Shown here: one piece after another, positions 35,776 to 43,300 of the stretch
How positions within the stretch are numbered: the stretch's first letter is position 1
How the letters are laid out: every line of letters begins with the position of its first letter
Assembly: GCA_016191785.1 (NCBI GenBank)
Contig: JACPVJ010000124.1
Coordinates: forward strand, 1 to 64,000
Source: Myxococcales bacterium
GTDB lineage: Bacteria; Myxococcota_A; Polyangia; Polyangiales; Polyangiaceae
Reading direction: 5' to 3'
Length of the DNA: 64,000 bases
Translations under genes and position numbers: made by a program
The notes under the pieces: generated by a model
Database searches by the model: none
The model's input: only the letters and a program-made list of their open reading frames with translations
Told to the model about the DNA's origin: nothing

Positions 35776-36615
35776 ATGCTCCCGCCACGGCGCGGAGCAT
35801 GGCTCATGGGGGTGCTGAACGTGACGCCCGACTCGTTCCACGACGGGGGTCGCCACTTCGACCCCGCCGACGCCTGCGCCCACGTCGATGCGTTGCTCGC
35901 CGACGGCGCCGACTTGATCGACATCGGCGGCGAGTCGACGCGTCCCGGGTCGGTCCCCGTGAGCGCCGGAGAGCAACTCCGCCGTATCGAGCCTGCGATC
36001 GAGTGGGCCACGAAGCGCGGTGCCGTGATCTCGATCGACACCGCGAGCCCCGAGGTCGCCGAGCGAGCGTTGGCGCTGGGCGCGCACGTGATCAACGACG
36101 TCTCGTGTCTCGCCGACCCGAGCCTGGCTCGCGTGACGGCGCGCGGCAACGGGGTGCTGATCGTGATGCACAGCCGTGAGCCGATGAGCGTGCTCACCGG
36201 CTATTCGCAGTATCCCGAGTCGGCGTACTCGGACGTGGCCGTCGACGTGCTCGCGGAGTGGCGCCGCGCACGCGACCGCGCGGTGGCCCAGGGAATGAGC
36301 GCCGCCGACGTGTGGCTCGATCCGGGCATCGGCTTCGCCAAGAACGCCCGCCAGTCCTTCGAGCTGCTGCAGCGCTTGGGCCACTTCACCCACGAGGGCG
36401 TGCCGGTGGTGGTGGGTCCCAGCCGCAAGTCGTTCATCTCGGCCGTGGGAGCTGCCCCCAGCGACGAGCGGCTCGGTGGCACCATCGCCGCGTGTCTGCA
36501 CGCCGTCGACCGCGGCGCCCACGTGCTGCGGGTGCACGACGTCCGCGCCGTGCGCCAGGCCCTCGACGTGTCGCGAGCGGCCCGCGACGCGCGGGAGGTG
36601 GCCCATGCTGGATAG
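35776..36615 (+). CDS. folP: Dihydropteroate synthase
   Basis: About 279 aa. The first signature WLMGVLNVTPDSFHDGG and second IDIGGESTRPGS are intact, followed by ISIDTASPEVAERAL, HVINDVS and the C-terminal VVVGPSRKSFI. The enzyme joins p-aminobenzoate to the pterin pyrophosphate in folate synthesis. ATG 35776 is preceded by GGAGA at an acceptable distance; GTG 35749 is an alternative. The stop lies 11 nt inside the following cdaA gene, so the two genes are coupled, as in many bacteria with folP-cdaA order. Confidence 0.95.
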   Translation: MLPPRRGAWLMGVLNVTPDSFHDGGRHFDPADACAHVDALLADGADLIDIGGESTRPGSVPVSAGEQLRRIEPAIEWATKRGAVISIDTASPEVAERALALGAHVINDVSCLADPSLARVTARGNGVLIVMHSREPMSVLTGYSQYPESAYSDVAVDVLAEWRRARDRAVAQGMSAADVWLDPGIGFAKNARQSFELLQRLGHFTHEGVPVVVGPSRKSFISAVGAAPSDERLGGTIAACLHAVDRGAHVLRVHDVRAVRQALDVSRAARDAREVAHAG

Positions 36616-37780
36616 CGTGTGGCGCTATTTCGCCGAGCGAAGCCCGGTCCAGCTGGCCCGAGACGCCCTGGACGTGTTGATCGTCTATTACGTCTTCTAC
36701 CGCGCCCTGATGGTGCTCCGCGGGACCCGCGCGATGCAGGTGGGCGTGGGGCTGGGCGTGGTGTTCCTGCTCTACGTCGTGGCGAATGTGCTGCAGCTGG
36801 CCACGGTGCTGTCAGTCCTGGGCGCGCTGATCAGCAGCATCATCTTGGTGATCGTGGTCGTCTTCCAGAACGACATTCGTCGCGGGCTGCAGCGCGTCGG
36901 AAGCCGAGCTCTGTTCGGCGGCTGGGTCCGCGCCCAAGAGAGCAAGGTGATCGACGAAGTGGTCGAGGCGGCGACCGAGCTCGCGCGTCACCGCATCGGC
37001 GCCATCATCACCTTCGAGCAAGACGCGAACTTGGACGAGTTCGTCGGCGTCCACAAAGGCCACCTGCTCGACGCGGCCGTCTCGCGCGAGCTCTTGGTGT
37101 CGCTGTTCGTCCCCGAGGGCGTGAACAAGCTGCACGACGGCTCGGTGATCATCCGCAACTATCGCATCGCGAAGGCGGGCGTGTTCTTCCCGATGCCCGA
37201 GGGCCGCGTCCTCGACGAGAGCTTCGGCTCGCGCCACCGCGCCGCGCTCGGCATCACGGAAGAGACCGACGCCGTCGTGGTCGTGGTCAGCGAAGAGCGC
37301 GGGACCATCAGCTTCTGCTTCAACGGGAACATCGCCTCGAACCTGGACGGGCCGAAGCTGCGCACCATGCTCGAGGCGATCTTCAGCCCCAAGGTGCGGA
37401 GCAAGAAGAAGAAGACCAAGCGCGCCGAGGCCGAAGCCCCGGCGTCGAGCGCGACCCACAGCGAGCGGACGCGCCCGCCCACCGGCGTGCGGATCAGCGA
37501 GGTCGAGCCGGTGCCCGAGGTCGAGCGGATCTCGGCCGGCCCCCGCTCACAAGAGCCGGAGCGCGCTCGGGACAGCGAGCCCCCGCCGGCCCCCCTCCGT
37601 CCGCGGCGCGAAGTCCCAGAAGATCCGAGCGCGGCTTCGGTCCGGCTTCCGCGCGCTGCGCCGTTGCTCACGCCGATACCGCGGGTCGGTCTACGCCCCG
37701 GCGGGGATTCGCGTCCGTCGTCACCCGACGACGACGAGAAGGACGACGACGAGAGCGGCACGACGGGAGAGAGCTCGTGA
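36605..37780 (+). CDS. cdaA: Diadenylate cyclase CdaA (DisA_N domain)
   Basis: 391 aa from ATG 36605. Three N-terminal membrane helices (LDVLIVYYVFYRALMVL, VGVGLGVVFLLYVVANVLQL, LISSIILVIVVVFQ) precede the DisA_N domain (about 115-245). The catalytic motifs read LHDGSVIIRN and FGSRHRAALGITEETDA. The usual first motif is DGA, so the third position is Ser here. It makes c-di-AMP from two ATP. A C-terminal 140-residue Lys/Pro/Asp-rich tail is unusual. Overlaps: 11 nt with folP upstream, and GTGA with cdaR downstream. Confidence 0.93.
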   Translation: MLDSVWRYFAERSPVQLARDALDVLIVYYVFYRALMVLRGTRAMQVGVGLGVVFLLYVVANVLQLATVLSVLGALISSIILVIVVVFQNDIRRGLQRVGSRALFGGWVRAQESKVIDEVVEAATELARHRIGAIITFEQDANLDEFVGVHKGHLLDAAVSRELLVSLFVPEGVNKLHDGSVIIRNYRIAKAGVFFPMPEGRVLDESFGSRHRAALGITEETDAVVVVVSEERGTISFCFNGNIASNLDGPKLRTMLEAIFSPKVRSKKKKTKRAEAEAPASSATHSERTRPPTGVRISEVEPVPEVERISAGPRSQEPERARDSEPPPAPLRPRREVPEDPSAASVRLPRAAPLLTPIPRVGLRPGGDSRPSSPDDDEKDDDESGTTGESS

Positions 37781-38736
37781 CGCGGGACCTGCTCGGTGCG
37801 CTCTGGACGTGGTTCCGGATCGCCTTCACCGAGAACCTCGGGCTCAAGGCGCTGTCCTTGGCCTTCGCCATCGGTCTCTTCGTGTATCAGAAGGGGCAAC
37901 AAGATCAGCAACAGCGCACGGTCGCGGTCGGCGTCGTGATGCGGCTGCCGACCGAGACCGCAAAGCGCGAGCTGATGACGCCGATCCCGGCGAGCATCCA
38001 CGTGACGCTGAAGGGCTCGAGCCGCGCCATCGACCAGTTGATCCAGGCGGGCGTCGCACCGGTGGAGATCGACCTGAGAGACGGCCAGCGCCAGACGGTG
38101 ACCTTCGAGGCGCGAATGTTCACCCTGCCGCCGGGCATCGAGATCACCATCATCGACCCGCCCAACATCGACCTCGACTGGCAAGACGTGGTCACCCGGC
38201 AGATCCCGCTGCAGGCTTCGATCACCGGCAAGCCCGCCGACGGTTTCGTCCTGAAGGGCGAGCTCGAGGTCGACCCTAGAGAGATGACGGTTCGCGGCCC
38301 GGTGGGCCTGGTCGAAGTGATGCAGTACGTCCGCCTCGCGGCGTTCGACGTGTCGGGACTCACCGAGGGCACCTACCGGCGGCCGATCGCGATCGATGCC
38401 CCGCCGAACCGCGTGAGCTACATCGGCCCACGCAGCGCCACGGTCACCGCCACCCTGGCGCGGCGCGTTTCCGAGGCGCGCTTCCCCAAGCGCACCATCG
38501 AGGTGATCGGCGTGCCGAACGCGGTCGTGACGCCTCGCCAGGTCGACGTCAGCGTGATCGGCCCCCCGGAGGTGATCCGTGCGCTGCGTGCCGAGCAGGT
38601 GGTCCCGCGTGTGGACCTGACCCAGATCGAGGGCGTCGACCTCAAGACTCACGGCTCGGCGACGGTGAAGGTGTCGGTCGACGTCGCGGACGCGAGCGCC
38701 GAGGTCCAGCCACCAACCGTTGCCGTGAAGTGGTGA
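37777..38736 (+). CDS. cdaR: YbbR-like regulator of CdaA
   Basis: About 319 aa from GTG 37777. The N-terminus has ENLGLKALSLAFAIGLFVYQ, a single membrane helix in the usual YbbR position. The rest is made of several YbbR beta repeats, each with a V-x-G-P-x-x-x-(V/I) core (VRGPVGLVEVMQYV, VIGPPEVIRALRAE). CdaR proteins bind CdaA and control c-di-AMP synthesis. The start overlaps the cdaA stop by four nt. No glmM gene follows, unlike in Firmicutes; the next gene is boxR on the opposite strand. Confidence 0.9.
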   Translation: MTRDLLGALWTWFRIAFTENLGLKALSLAFAIGLFVYQKGQQDQQQRTVAVGVVMRLPTETAKRELMTPIPASIHVTLKGSSRAIDQLIQAGVAPVEIDLRDGQRQTVTFEARMFTLPPGIEITIIDPPNIDLDWQDVVTRQIPLQASITGKPADGFVLKGELEVDPREMTVRGPVGLVEVMQYVRLAAFDVSGLTEGTYRRPIAIDAPPNRVSYIGPRSATVTATLARRVSEARFPKRTIEVIGVPNAVVTPRQVDVSVIGPPEVIRALRAEQVVPRVDLTQIEGVDLKTHGSATVKVSVDVADASAEVQPPTVAVKW

Positions 38737-38746
38737 GCGTCGGTGG

Positions 38747-39505
38747 TCAGGCCCCGAGGGCCGCTGCCAGGGCTTCGACGGCCCCTTCGACCCCGAGCAC
38801 GGAGGTGTCCACCACGTGAGCCGCCTGGACGTAGAGCGCCGCCCGAGCCGCGAACAAGGTCCGCAGCTCTTCCATCGCGTCCTCGCGATTCGCCATCGGT
38901 CGCTCGTCCCCCTGAGCGACCACTCGCGCCATGTGCTCTTCGGGGCGCGCCTTGAGCCAGACGGTGGTCGCGCTCCTGCGTAGCAACTCGAAGGACTCGG
39001 CGTCGTGCACGATGCTGCCGCCGGTGGCGATGACGGCTCGCTCGCTCCGAGACAGGACGCCGGCGAGCGCTTCGCGCTCGAGCTTTCGGTAGTACGCCTC
39101 GCCGTGGAGCTCGAACACCTCGCTCAGCGACATGCCCGCGGCGTGCTCGACCAGGCGATCGATCTCGACGAACGGGACTCCGAGCCGAGCTGCGAGCTTC
39201 GGGCCGATGGTGCTCTTGCCTGCCCCGCGGAGACCGAGCAGCGCCACCGGGCGCGCGCGCGGGTCGGCGGCGTCGACGCCCTCGAGCAGCGCGGCCGCCG
39301 TCGTGCCGAGGGCGTGGGCGACGTCGCACAGCCGGGCCACCGAGATGTTGCCGTCGCCGGCCTCGAGGGCGGCGAGGAACCGGGGGCTCACGGCGGCCCG
39401 CTCGCTCAGCGCGCCGAGGGTCAAGCCGCGCTCCTGCCGCCGCGCGCGCACCGCGCGCCCGAGGTGGGCCAGAACACCTTTTCGCGGATTTGACATCGCG
39501 GACAT
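38747..39505 (-). CDS. boxR: BoxR/BzdR-like regulator: HTH plus shikimate-kinase-like domain
   Basis: About 252 aa. An XRE-type HTH (LGRAVRARRQERGLTLGALS to GDGNISVARLCDVAHALG) is fused to a shikimate-kinase-like domain with Walker A LLGLRGAGKSTIG and the EIDRLVEHAAGMSLSEVF segment. This pairing is the signature of BzdR/BoxR, repressors whose kinase-like domain binds benzoyl-CoA. The divergent boxC-boxB genes confirm the assignment. ATG 39505 or 39496 may be the start; ATG 39505 coincides with the edge of an operator half-site, which fits autorepression. It could be misnamed shikimate kinase. Confidence 0.9.
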   Translation of the reverse strand: MSAMSNPRKGVLAHLGRAVRARRQERGLTLGALSERAAVSPRFLAALEAGDGNISVARLCDVAHALGTTAAALLEGVDAADPRARPVALLGLRGAGKSTIGPKLAARLGVPFVEIDRLVEHAAGMSLSEVFELHGEAYYRKLEREALAGVLSRSERAVIATGGSIVHDAESFELLRRSATTVWLKARPEEHMARVVAQGDERPMANREDAMEELRTLFAARAALYVQAAHVVDTSVLGVEGAVEALAAALGA

Positions 39506-39518
39506 GCAGTAAACTGCA
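39505..39518. promoter_or_regulatory. BoxR-type operator, TGCA-N6-TGCA
   Basis: tgcagtaaactgca contains two TGCA half-sites separated by six bases, a spacing reported for BzdR operators. It lies at the 5-prime end of boxR and about 70 nt upstream of boxC, so binding could repress both. Confidence 0.7.
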
Positions 39519-39533
39519 TATCCGGTGCGGTTG

Positions 39534-39557
39534 TCATGCAAAATATTGCTTGCATGA
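39534..39557. promoter_or_regulatory. Second TGCA-containing inverted repeat in the boxR/boxC region
   Basis: tcatgcaa and ttgcatga are perfect inverted repeats with an 8-nt spacer. Each arm contains a TGCA half-site (10 nt apart). It lies 31 nt before the boxC start, well placed to control that promoter. Confidence 0.6.
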
Positions 39558-39588
39558 CGGATGTCATTTGGTTACACCCTCCAGAGCC

Positions 39589-41220
39589 ATGGCGCCCATC
39601 GTTTTCGAGACCCACCCCGACGAGTACCGCCGCTACCAGCTTCGCTTCGACGGGCCGGTCGCGACCCTCGCGCTGGACGTCCCCGAGGACGCCGGCGCCG
39701 GGGACTACGTGCTCAAGCTCAACAGCTACGATCTCGGCGTCGACATCGAGCTGGCGGACGCGATCCAGCGCATTCGCTTCGAACACCCGGAAACCCGGTC
39801 GTTGGTCATCACCAGCCAGAACGACCGCGTCTTCTGCTCCGGCGCCAACATCTACATGCTGGGCACCTCGACCCACTCGTTCAAGGTGAACTTCTGCAAG
39901 TTCACCAACGAGACCCGGCTGTACCTGGAAGACCTTGCCGACGGGAGTGGAGTCGCCACCATCGCGGCGCTGAACGGCACGGCCAGCGGCGGCGGCTACG
40001 AGCTCGCGATGGCCTGCGAGCACATCATCTTGCAGGACGACGGCAACAGCGCCGTCAGCCTGCCGGAGGTTCCGCTTTTGGCGGTGCTGCCGGGCACGGG
40101 CGGGCTCACCCGCCTGGTGGACAAGCGCAAGGTGCGCCGGGACCTGGCCGACGCGTTCAGCACGATCGCCGAGGGGGTCCGCGGCAAGCGCGCGGTCGAG
40201 TGGCGACTGATCGACGAGTGCGCGCCACGCAGCAAGTTCACCGCGGCGGTCTCGGCCGCAGCAGCGCGACTGGGCGAAAAGGCACCCGCGCGGTCCGGCA
40301 GCGGCGTGCCGTTGCCCAAGCTGCAGCCCGAGCGGCTCGGCAACGTGACGAAGTACCGCCACCTGACCCTCGCTGTGGACCCGGAGAAACGCGTGGCCAC
40401 GCTCACGCTGCGGGCGCCTGCGGGCCCCATGCCCCAGACGGCAGACGAGCTCCGCCGGGCCGGGGCCGACCTCTGGGCGCTTCGCGCCTTCCGCGAGCTC
40501 GACGACGCGCTGCTAGACCTGCGGTTCAATCACCTCGAGATCGGCCTCTTGGTGCTCGAGACCGAGGGCGACCCGGCAACGGTGCTCGAGAGCGACCGGG
40601 TGGTCGCCGAGCTCGCCAAGACCGACTGGTTCGCGAAAGAGGTGCTTCTGCACCAGAAGCGGGTGCTCAAGCGCCTGGACCTCTCGGCCAAGAGCACGTT
40701 CGCCATCATCCGTCCGGGCTCGTGCTTCGCGGGCTCGCTGCTCGAGCTCGCTTTTTCCGCCGACCGCTCGTACATGCTCGACGCCGCGGGCGGCCCCGCC
40801 ATCCAGCTCTCGCCGCTCAACTTCTCTGGCCTGCCCATGTCGAACGGGCTGACCCGGCTCGAGACGCGCTTTCTGGCGACGCCGGAGCGGGTGACCGAGC
40901 TCCGCACGACCGCTGCCCCGCTCTCGGCTCGAGAGGCCAGCGATCTGGGCCTGGTGACCTTCACCCCCGACGACCTCGACTGGGACGACGAGGTGCGAAT
41001 CGCCATCGAAGAGCGCGCGGCGTTCTCACCCGACGCGCTCACGGGCATGGAGGCCAGCCTGCGCTTCGCGGGGCCCGAGACGATGGAGACCAAGATCTTC
41101 GGCCGGCTCAGCGCCTGGCAGAACTGGATCTTCCAGCGCCCGAACGCCGTCGGCCAGAAGGGCGCCCTGACACTGTACGGCTCGCCCGAGCGCGCCGTGT
41201 TCGACTACCGCCGCACTTGA
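39589..41220 (+). CDS. boxC: 2,3-epoxybenzoyl-CoA dihydrolase BoxC
   Basis: About 543 aa from ATG 39589. The N-terminal half is crotonase-like (DRVFCSGANIYMLG, NGTASGGGYELAMACEHI) and the C-terminal half a second diverged crotonase-like unit, which is the layout of BoxC. It opens the ring of 2,3-epoxybenzoyl-CoA by hydrolysis, releasing formate. It is followed by boxB with a 13-nt gap. BoxA reductase and benzoate-CoA ligase genes are not in this window, so they must lie elsewhere. Control by BoxR through the TGCA sites is expected. A frame start at 39490 is rejected because it would cross the operators. Confidence 0.93.
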   Translation: MAPIVFETHPDEYRRYQLRFDGPVATLALDVPEDAGAGDYVLKLNSYDLGVDIELADAIQRIRFEHPETRSLVITSQNDRVFCSGANIYMLGTSTHSFKVNFCKFTNETRLYLEDLADGSGVATIAALNGTASGGGYELAMACEHIILQDDGNSAVSLPEVPLLAVLPGTGGLTRLVDKRKVRRDLADAFSTIAEGVRGKRAVEWRLIDECAPRSKFTAAVSAAAARLGEKAPARSGSGVPLPKLQPERLGNVTKYRHLTLAVDPEKRVATLTLRAPAGPMPQTADELRRAGADLWALRAFRELDDALLDLRFNHLEIGLLVLETEGDPATVLESDRVVAELAKTDWFAKEVLLHQKRVLKRLDLSAKSTFAIIRPGSCFAGSLLELAFSADRSYMLDAAGGPAIQLSPLNFSGLPMSNGLTRLETRFLATPERVTELRTTAAPLSAREASDLGLVTFTPDDLDWDDEVRIAIEERAAFSPDALTGMEASLRFAGPETMETKIFGRLSAWQNWIFQRPNAVGQKGALTLYGSPERAVFDYRRT

Positions 41221-41233
41221 TCGAGAGGCCAGC

Positions 41234-42652
41234 ATGAGCAGTATCGCGACGAACGAGAAGATCCCGAACAACGTGAGCCTGGCGTCCGACCGCCGCCTGC
41301 AGCGTGCGCTCGAAGAGTGGCAGCCGAACTTCCGCAAGTGGTGGGTCGAGATGGGCCCCGACGGCTTCCAAGAGCACGACGTCTGGCTGCGCACCGCCAT
41401 CAGCGCCGACAGCGACGGCTGGGCGCACTTCGACTACGTGAAGATGCCCGACTACCGGTGGGGCATCTTCTTGGCCGACCCGGTCCAAGATCGCACGATT
41501 GGCTTCGGTGACGACATGGGCAAGCCCGCGTGGCAAGAGGTGCCCGGCGAGCACCGCAACGCGCTCCGGCGGCTGATCGTGACCCAGGGCGACACCGAGC
41601 CCGCGAGCGTCGAGCAGCAGCGGCAGCTCGGTCTGACTTGCCCCAGCCTGTACGACCTTCGCAACCTCTTCCAGGTCAACGTGGAAGAGGGCCGACACCT
41701 CTGGGCGATGGTCTACCTGCTTCACTCGCACTTCGGACGCGACGGTCGTGAAGAGGCGGAAGCGCTGCTCGAGCGCCGCAGCGGCAACGCCGACAACCCG
41801 CGGATCTTGGGCGCCTTCAACGCCCCGATGCTCGATTGGCTGTCGTTCTTCATGTTCACGTATTTCACCGACCGCGACGGCAAGTACCAGCTCTTGGCCC
41901 TGGCCGAGAGCGCCTTCGATCCTTTGTCGCGCACCACCCGTTTCATGCTGACGGAAGAGGCCCACCACATGTTCGTGGGCGAGACGGGTGTCCAGCGCGT
42001 GGTCGAGCGCACCGCACAGCACATGCGAGACCAGAAGGACGTCGAGCCGCGGTCGGTCGGCCTGATCGACCTGCCGATGGTGCAGCGCTACATCAACTAC
42101 TGGTTCTCGATCTCCCTCGATCTGTTCGGCGGCGAGATCTCGAGCAACGCCGCGCAGTACTTCGCGTCGGGCCTCAAGGGGCGCGCCCACGAAGAGCGGT
42201 ACGACGACCACGTGGCGCTCGACCCGAGCTTCGAGATGCTGGTGCCGAAGGACGGCGCGCTGGTCCGCGAGGCGGTGCCGATGCGGACCGCCATGAACGA
42301 GGTGCTCCGCACGTCGTACGTCGAGGACTGCCAGCGCGGCGTGGACAAGTGGAACAAGACCATCGCGGAGCTCGGTGTCCCGTTCGAGCTCACCTTGCCG
42401 AGCTCGCGCTTCAACCGCCAGGTCGGCCTGTACGCGGGGCTCCACTTCGCCCCGGACGGCCGCGCCCTCGGCGCTGCCGAGTGGGAGGCGAAGCGCGGTG
42501 AGTTCTTGCCCACCGACGAGGACCGCGCGTTCCTCGGGAGCATCATGAGCCGCGCGGTGACCGAGCCGGGCAAGATGGCGCACTGGATCGCCGCGCCCAA
42601 GAAGGGCATCAAGGGCAAGCCGGTCGAGTTCGAGTACGTCCGGCACGACTGA
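41234..42652 (+). CDS. boxB: Benzoyl-CoA 2,3-epoxidase oxygenase component BoxB
   Basis: 472 aa, normal for BoxB. The diiron carboxylate ligands fit VNVEEGRHLWAMVYLL (first ExxH) and FMLTEEAHHMFVGETG (second ExxH), within a ferritin-like helical core. The N-terminus NNVSLASDRRLQRALEEWQP is typical of the family. It inserts oxygen at the 2,3 position of benzoyl-CoA using electrons from BoxA. It follows boxC directly; an AGAGGCC upstream of ATG 41234 is a plausible ribosome site. It is the last gene of the plus-strand unit. Confidence 0.95.
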   Translation: MSSIATNEKIPNNVSLASDRRLQRALEEWQPNFRKWWVEMGPDGFQEHDVWLRTAISADSDGWAHFDYVKMPDYRWGIFLADPVQDRTIGFGDDMGKPAWQEVPGEHRNALRRLIVTQGDTEPASVEQQRQLGLTCPSLYDLRNLFQVNVEEGRHLWAMVYLLHSHFGRDGREEAEALLERRSGNADNPRILGAFNAPMLDWLSFFMFTYFTDRDGKYQLLALAESAFDPLSRTTRFMLTEEAHHMFVGETGVQRVVERTAQHMRDQKDVEPRSVGLIDLPMVQRYINYWFSISLDLFGGEISSNAAQYFASGLKGRAHEERYDDHVALDPSFEMLVPKDGALVREAVPMRTAMNEVLRTSYVEDCQRGVDKWNKTIAELGVPFELTLPSSRFNRQVGLYAGLHFAPDGRALGAAEWEAKRGEFLPTDEDRAFLGSIMSRAVTEPGKMAHWIAAPKKGIKGKPVEFEYVRHD

Positions 42653-42952
42653 CGGGGTGCCGCTTCACGCGCGCGGGCAGATTCATCCTCGCTGCGTCCC
42701 CATGGCTCGATCCACCCGGCTCCGCAGCCGCGGTGGTGCCCACCGCGCCGGCTCCCGCACCGCGCGGCCAGCGCGGCCCTGCTCGTCACTGCGGCCGTGT
42801 AACGGTGCGTTTGGCCTCGCTGGCAGGGGAGCGACGAGGACCACCCGGACTTCCAGGTTGCTCGGCGCGGTGCACCAATGGGCCGCCCGCCGCGGGCCAA
42901 CGCGCCATTACTCGGACCGCAAATGCGCGCTGGTCGCCCAGCCTTGGGTGAC
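42653..42952. other. 300-nt noncoding gap between boxB and the immunity gene
   Basis: The region separates convergent units. No convincing gene was found. It is very GC-rich in its first half. A near-direct repeat (cagccttgggtgac, then cagcctgggtgac) lies at its right end just after the immunity gene stop. No clear terminator with a T-run was seen. Confidence 0.5.
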
Positions 42953-43300
42953 TCAACCAGCCTGGGTGACCTCCAAGAATAGATCTTGGAGGCTGCCGTT
43001 CAGGCGGCATTCGTCCGATGCCGAAACGAGCACGAAGTCCTCACGCGTCGCGGCGCCGCCACTCACACCGTCGAGAATGCCGAGAACGTTGGAGACGGTA
43101 TCAATGGCCACCTGCCTCATGATGTCGAGGAGGACCGCGCGCTGATCTTCATCGAGTACACGGTAGAAAGCCAGGGCTCGTCGCCAGTACGCATCGGTCG
43201 CGGTTTCGGGCGAAGTTGACGCTAGCAACTCCCTGTAGGTGTCCACATTCTCTTCGATCACTGCTGCCCTGAGCGCAGCCACAAACGCTTCAGGAGTCAT
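42953..43300 (-). CDS. Putative immunity protein to the RHS toxin
   Basis: 115 aa, cytoplasmic by composition (no signal), mostly acidic helices (AFVAALRAAVIEENVDTYRE, AFYRVLDEDQRAVLLDIMRQ, DTVSNVLGILDGVSG). It starts with ATGA overlapping the stop of the RHS gene, the typical position of an immunity gene. GC content is lower than in the RHS body. No family is certain from the sequence. The role rests on position, size and shared base composition with the toxin tip. Confidence 0.7.
   Translation of the reverse strand: MTPEAFVAALRAAVIEENVDTYRELLASTSPETATDAYWRRALAFYRVLDEDQRAVLLDIMRQVAIDTVSNVLGILDGVSGGAATREDFVLVSASDECRLNGSLQDLFLEVTQAG

Noticed and set aside
38747..39505. Shikimate kinase of aromatic amino-acid synthesis
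   Set aside because: The N-terminal HTH, the divergent boxCB genes and TGCA operators identify a BoxR-type regulator.
42657..43145. A 162-codon plus-strand frame after boxB
   Set aside because: It runs antisense into the immunity gene, is Arg/Thr/Ser-rich and shows no motif.
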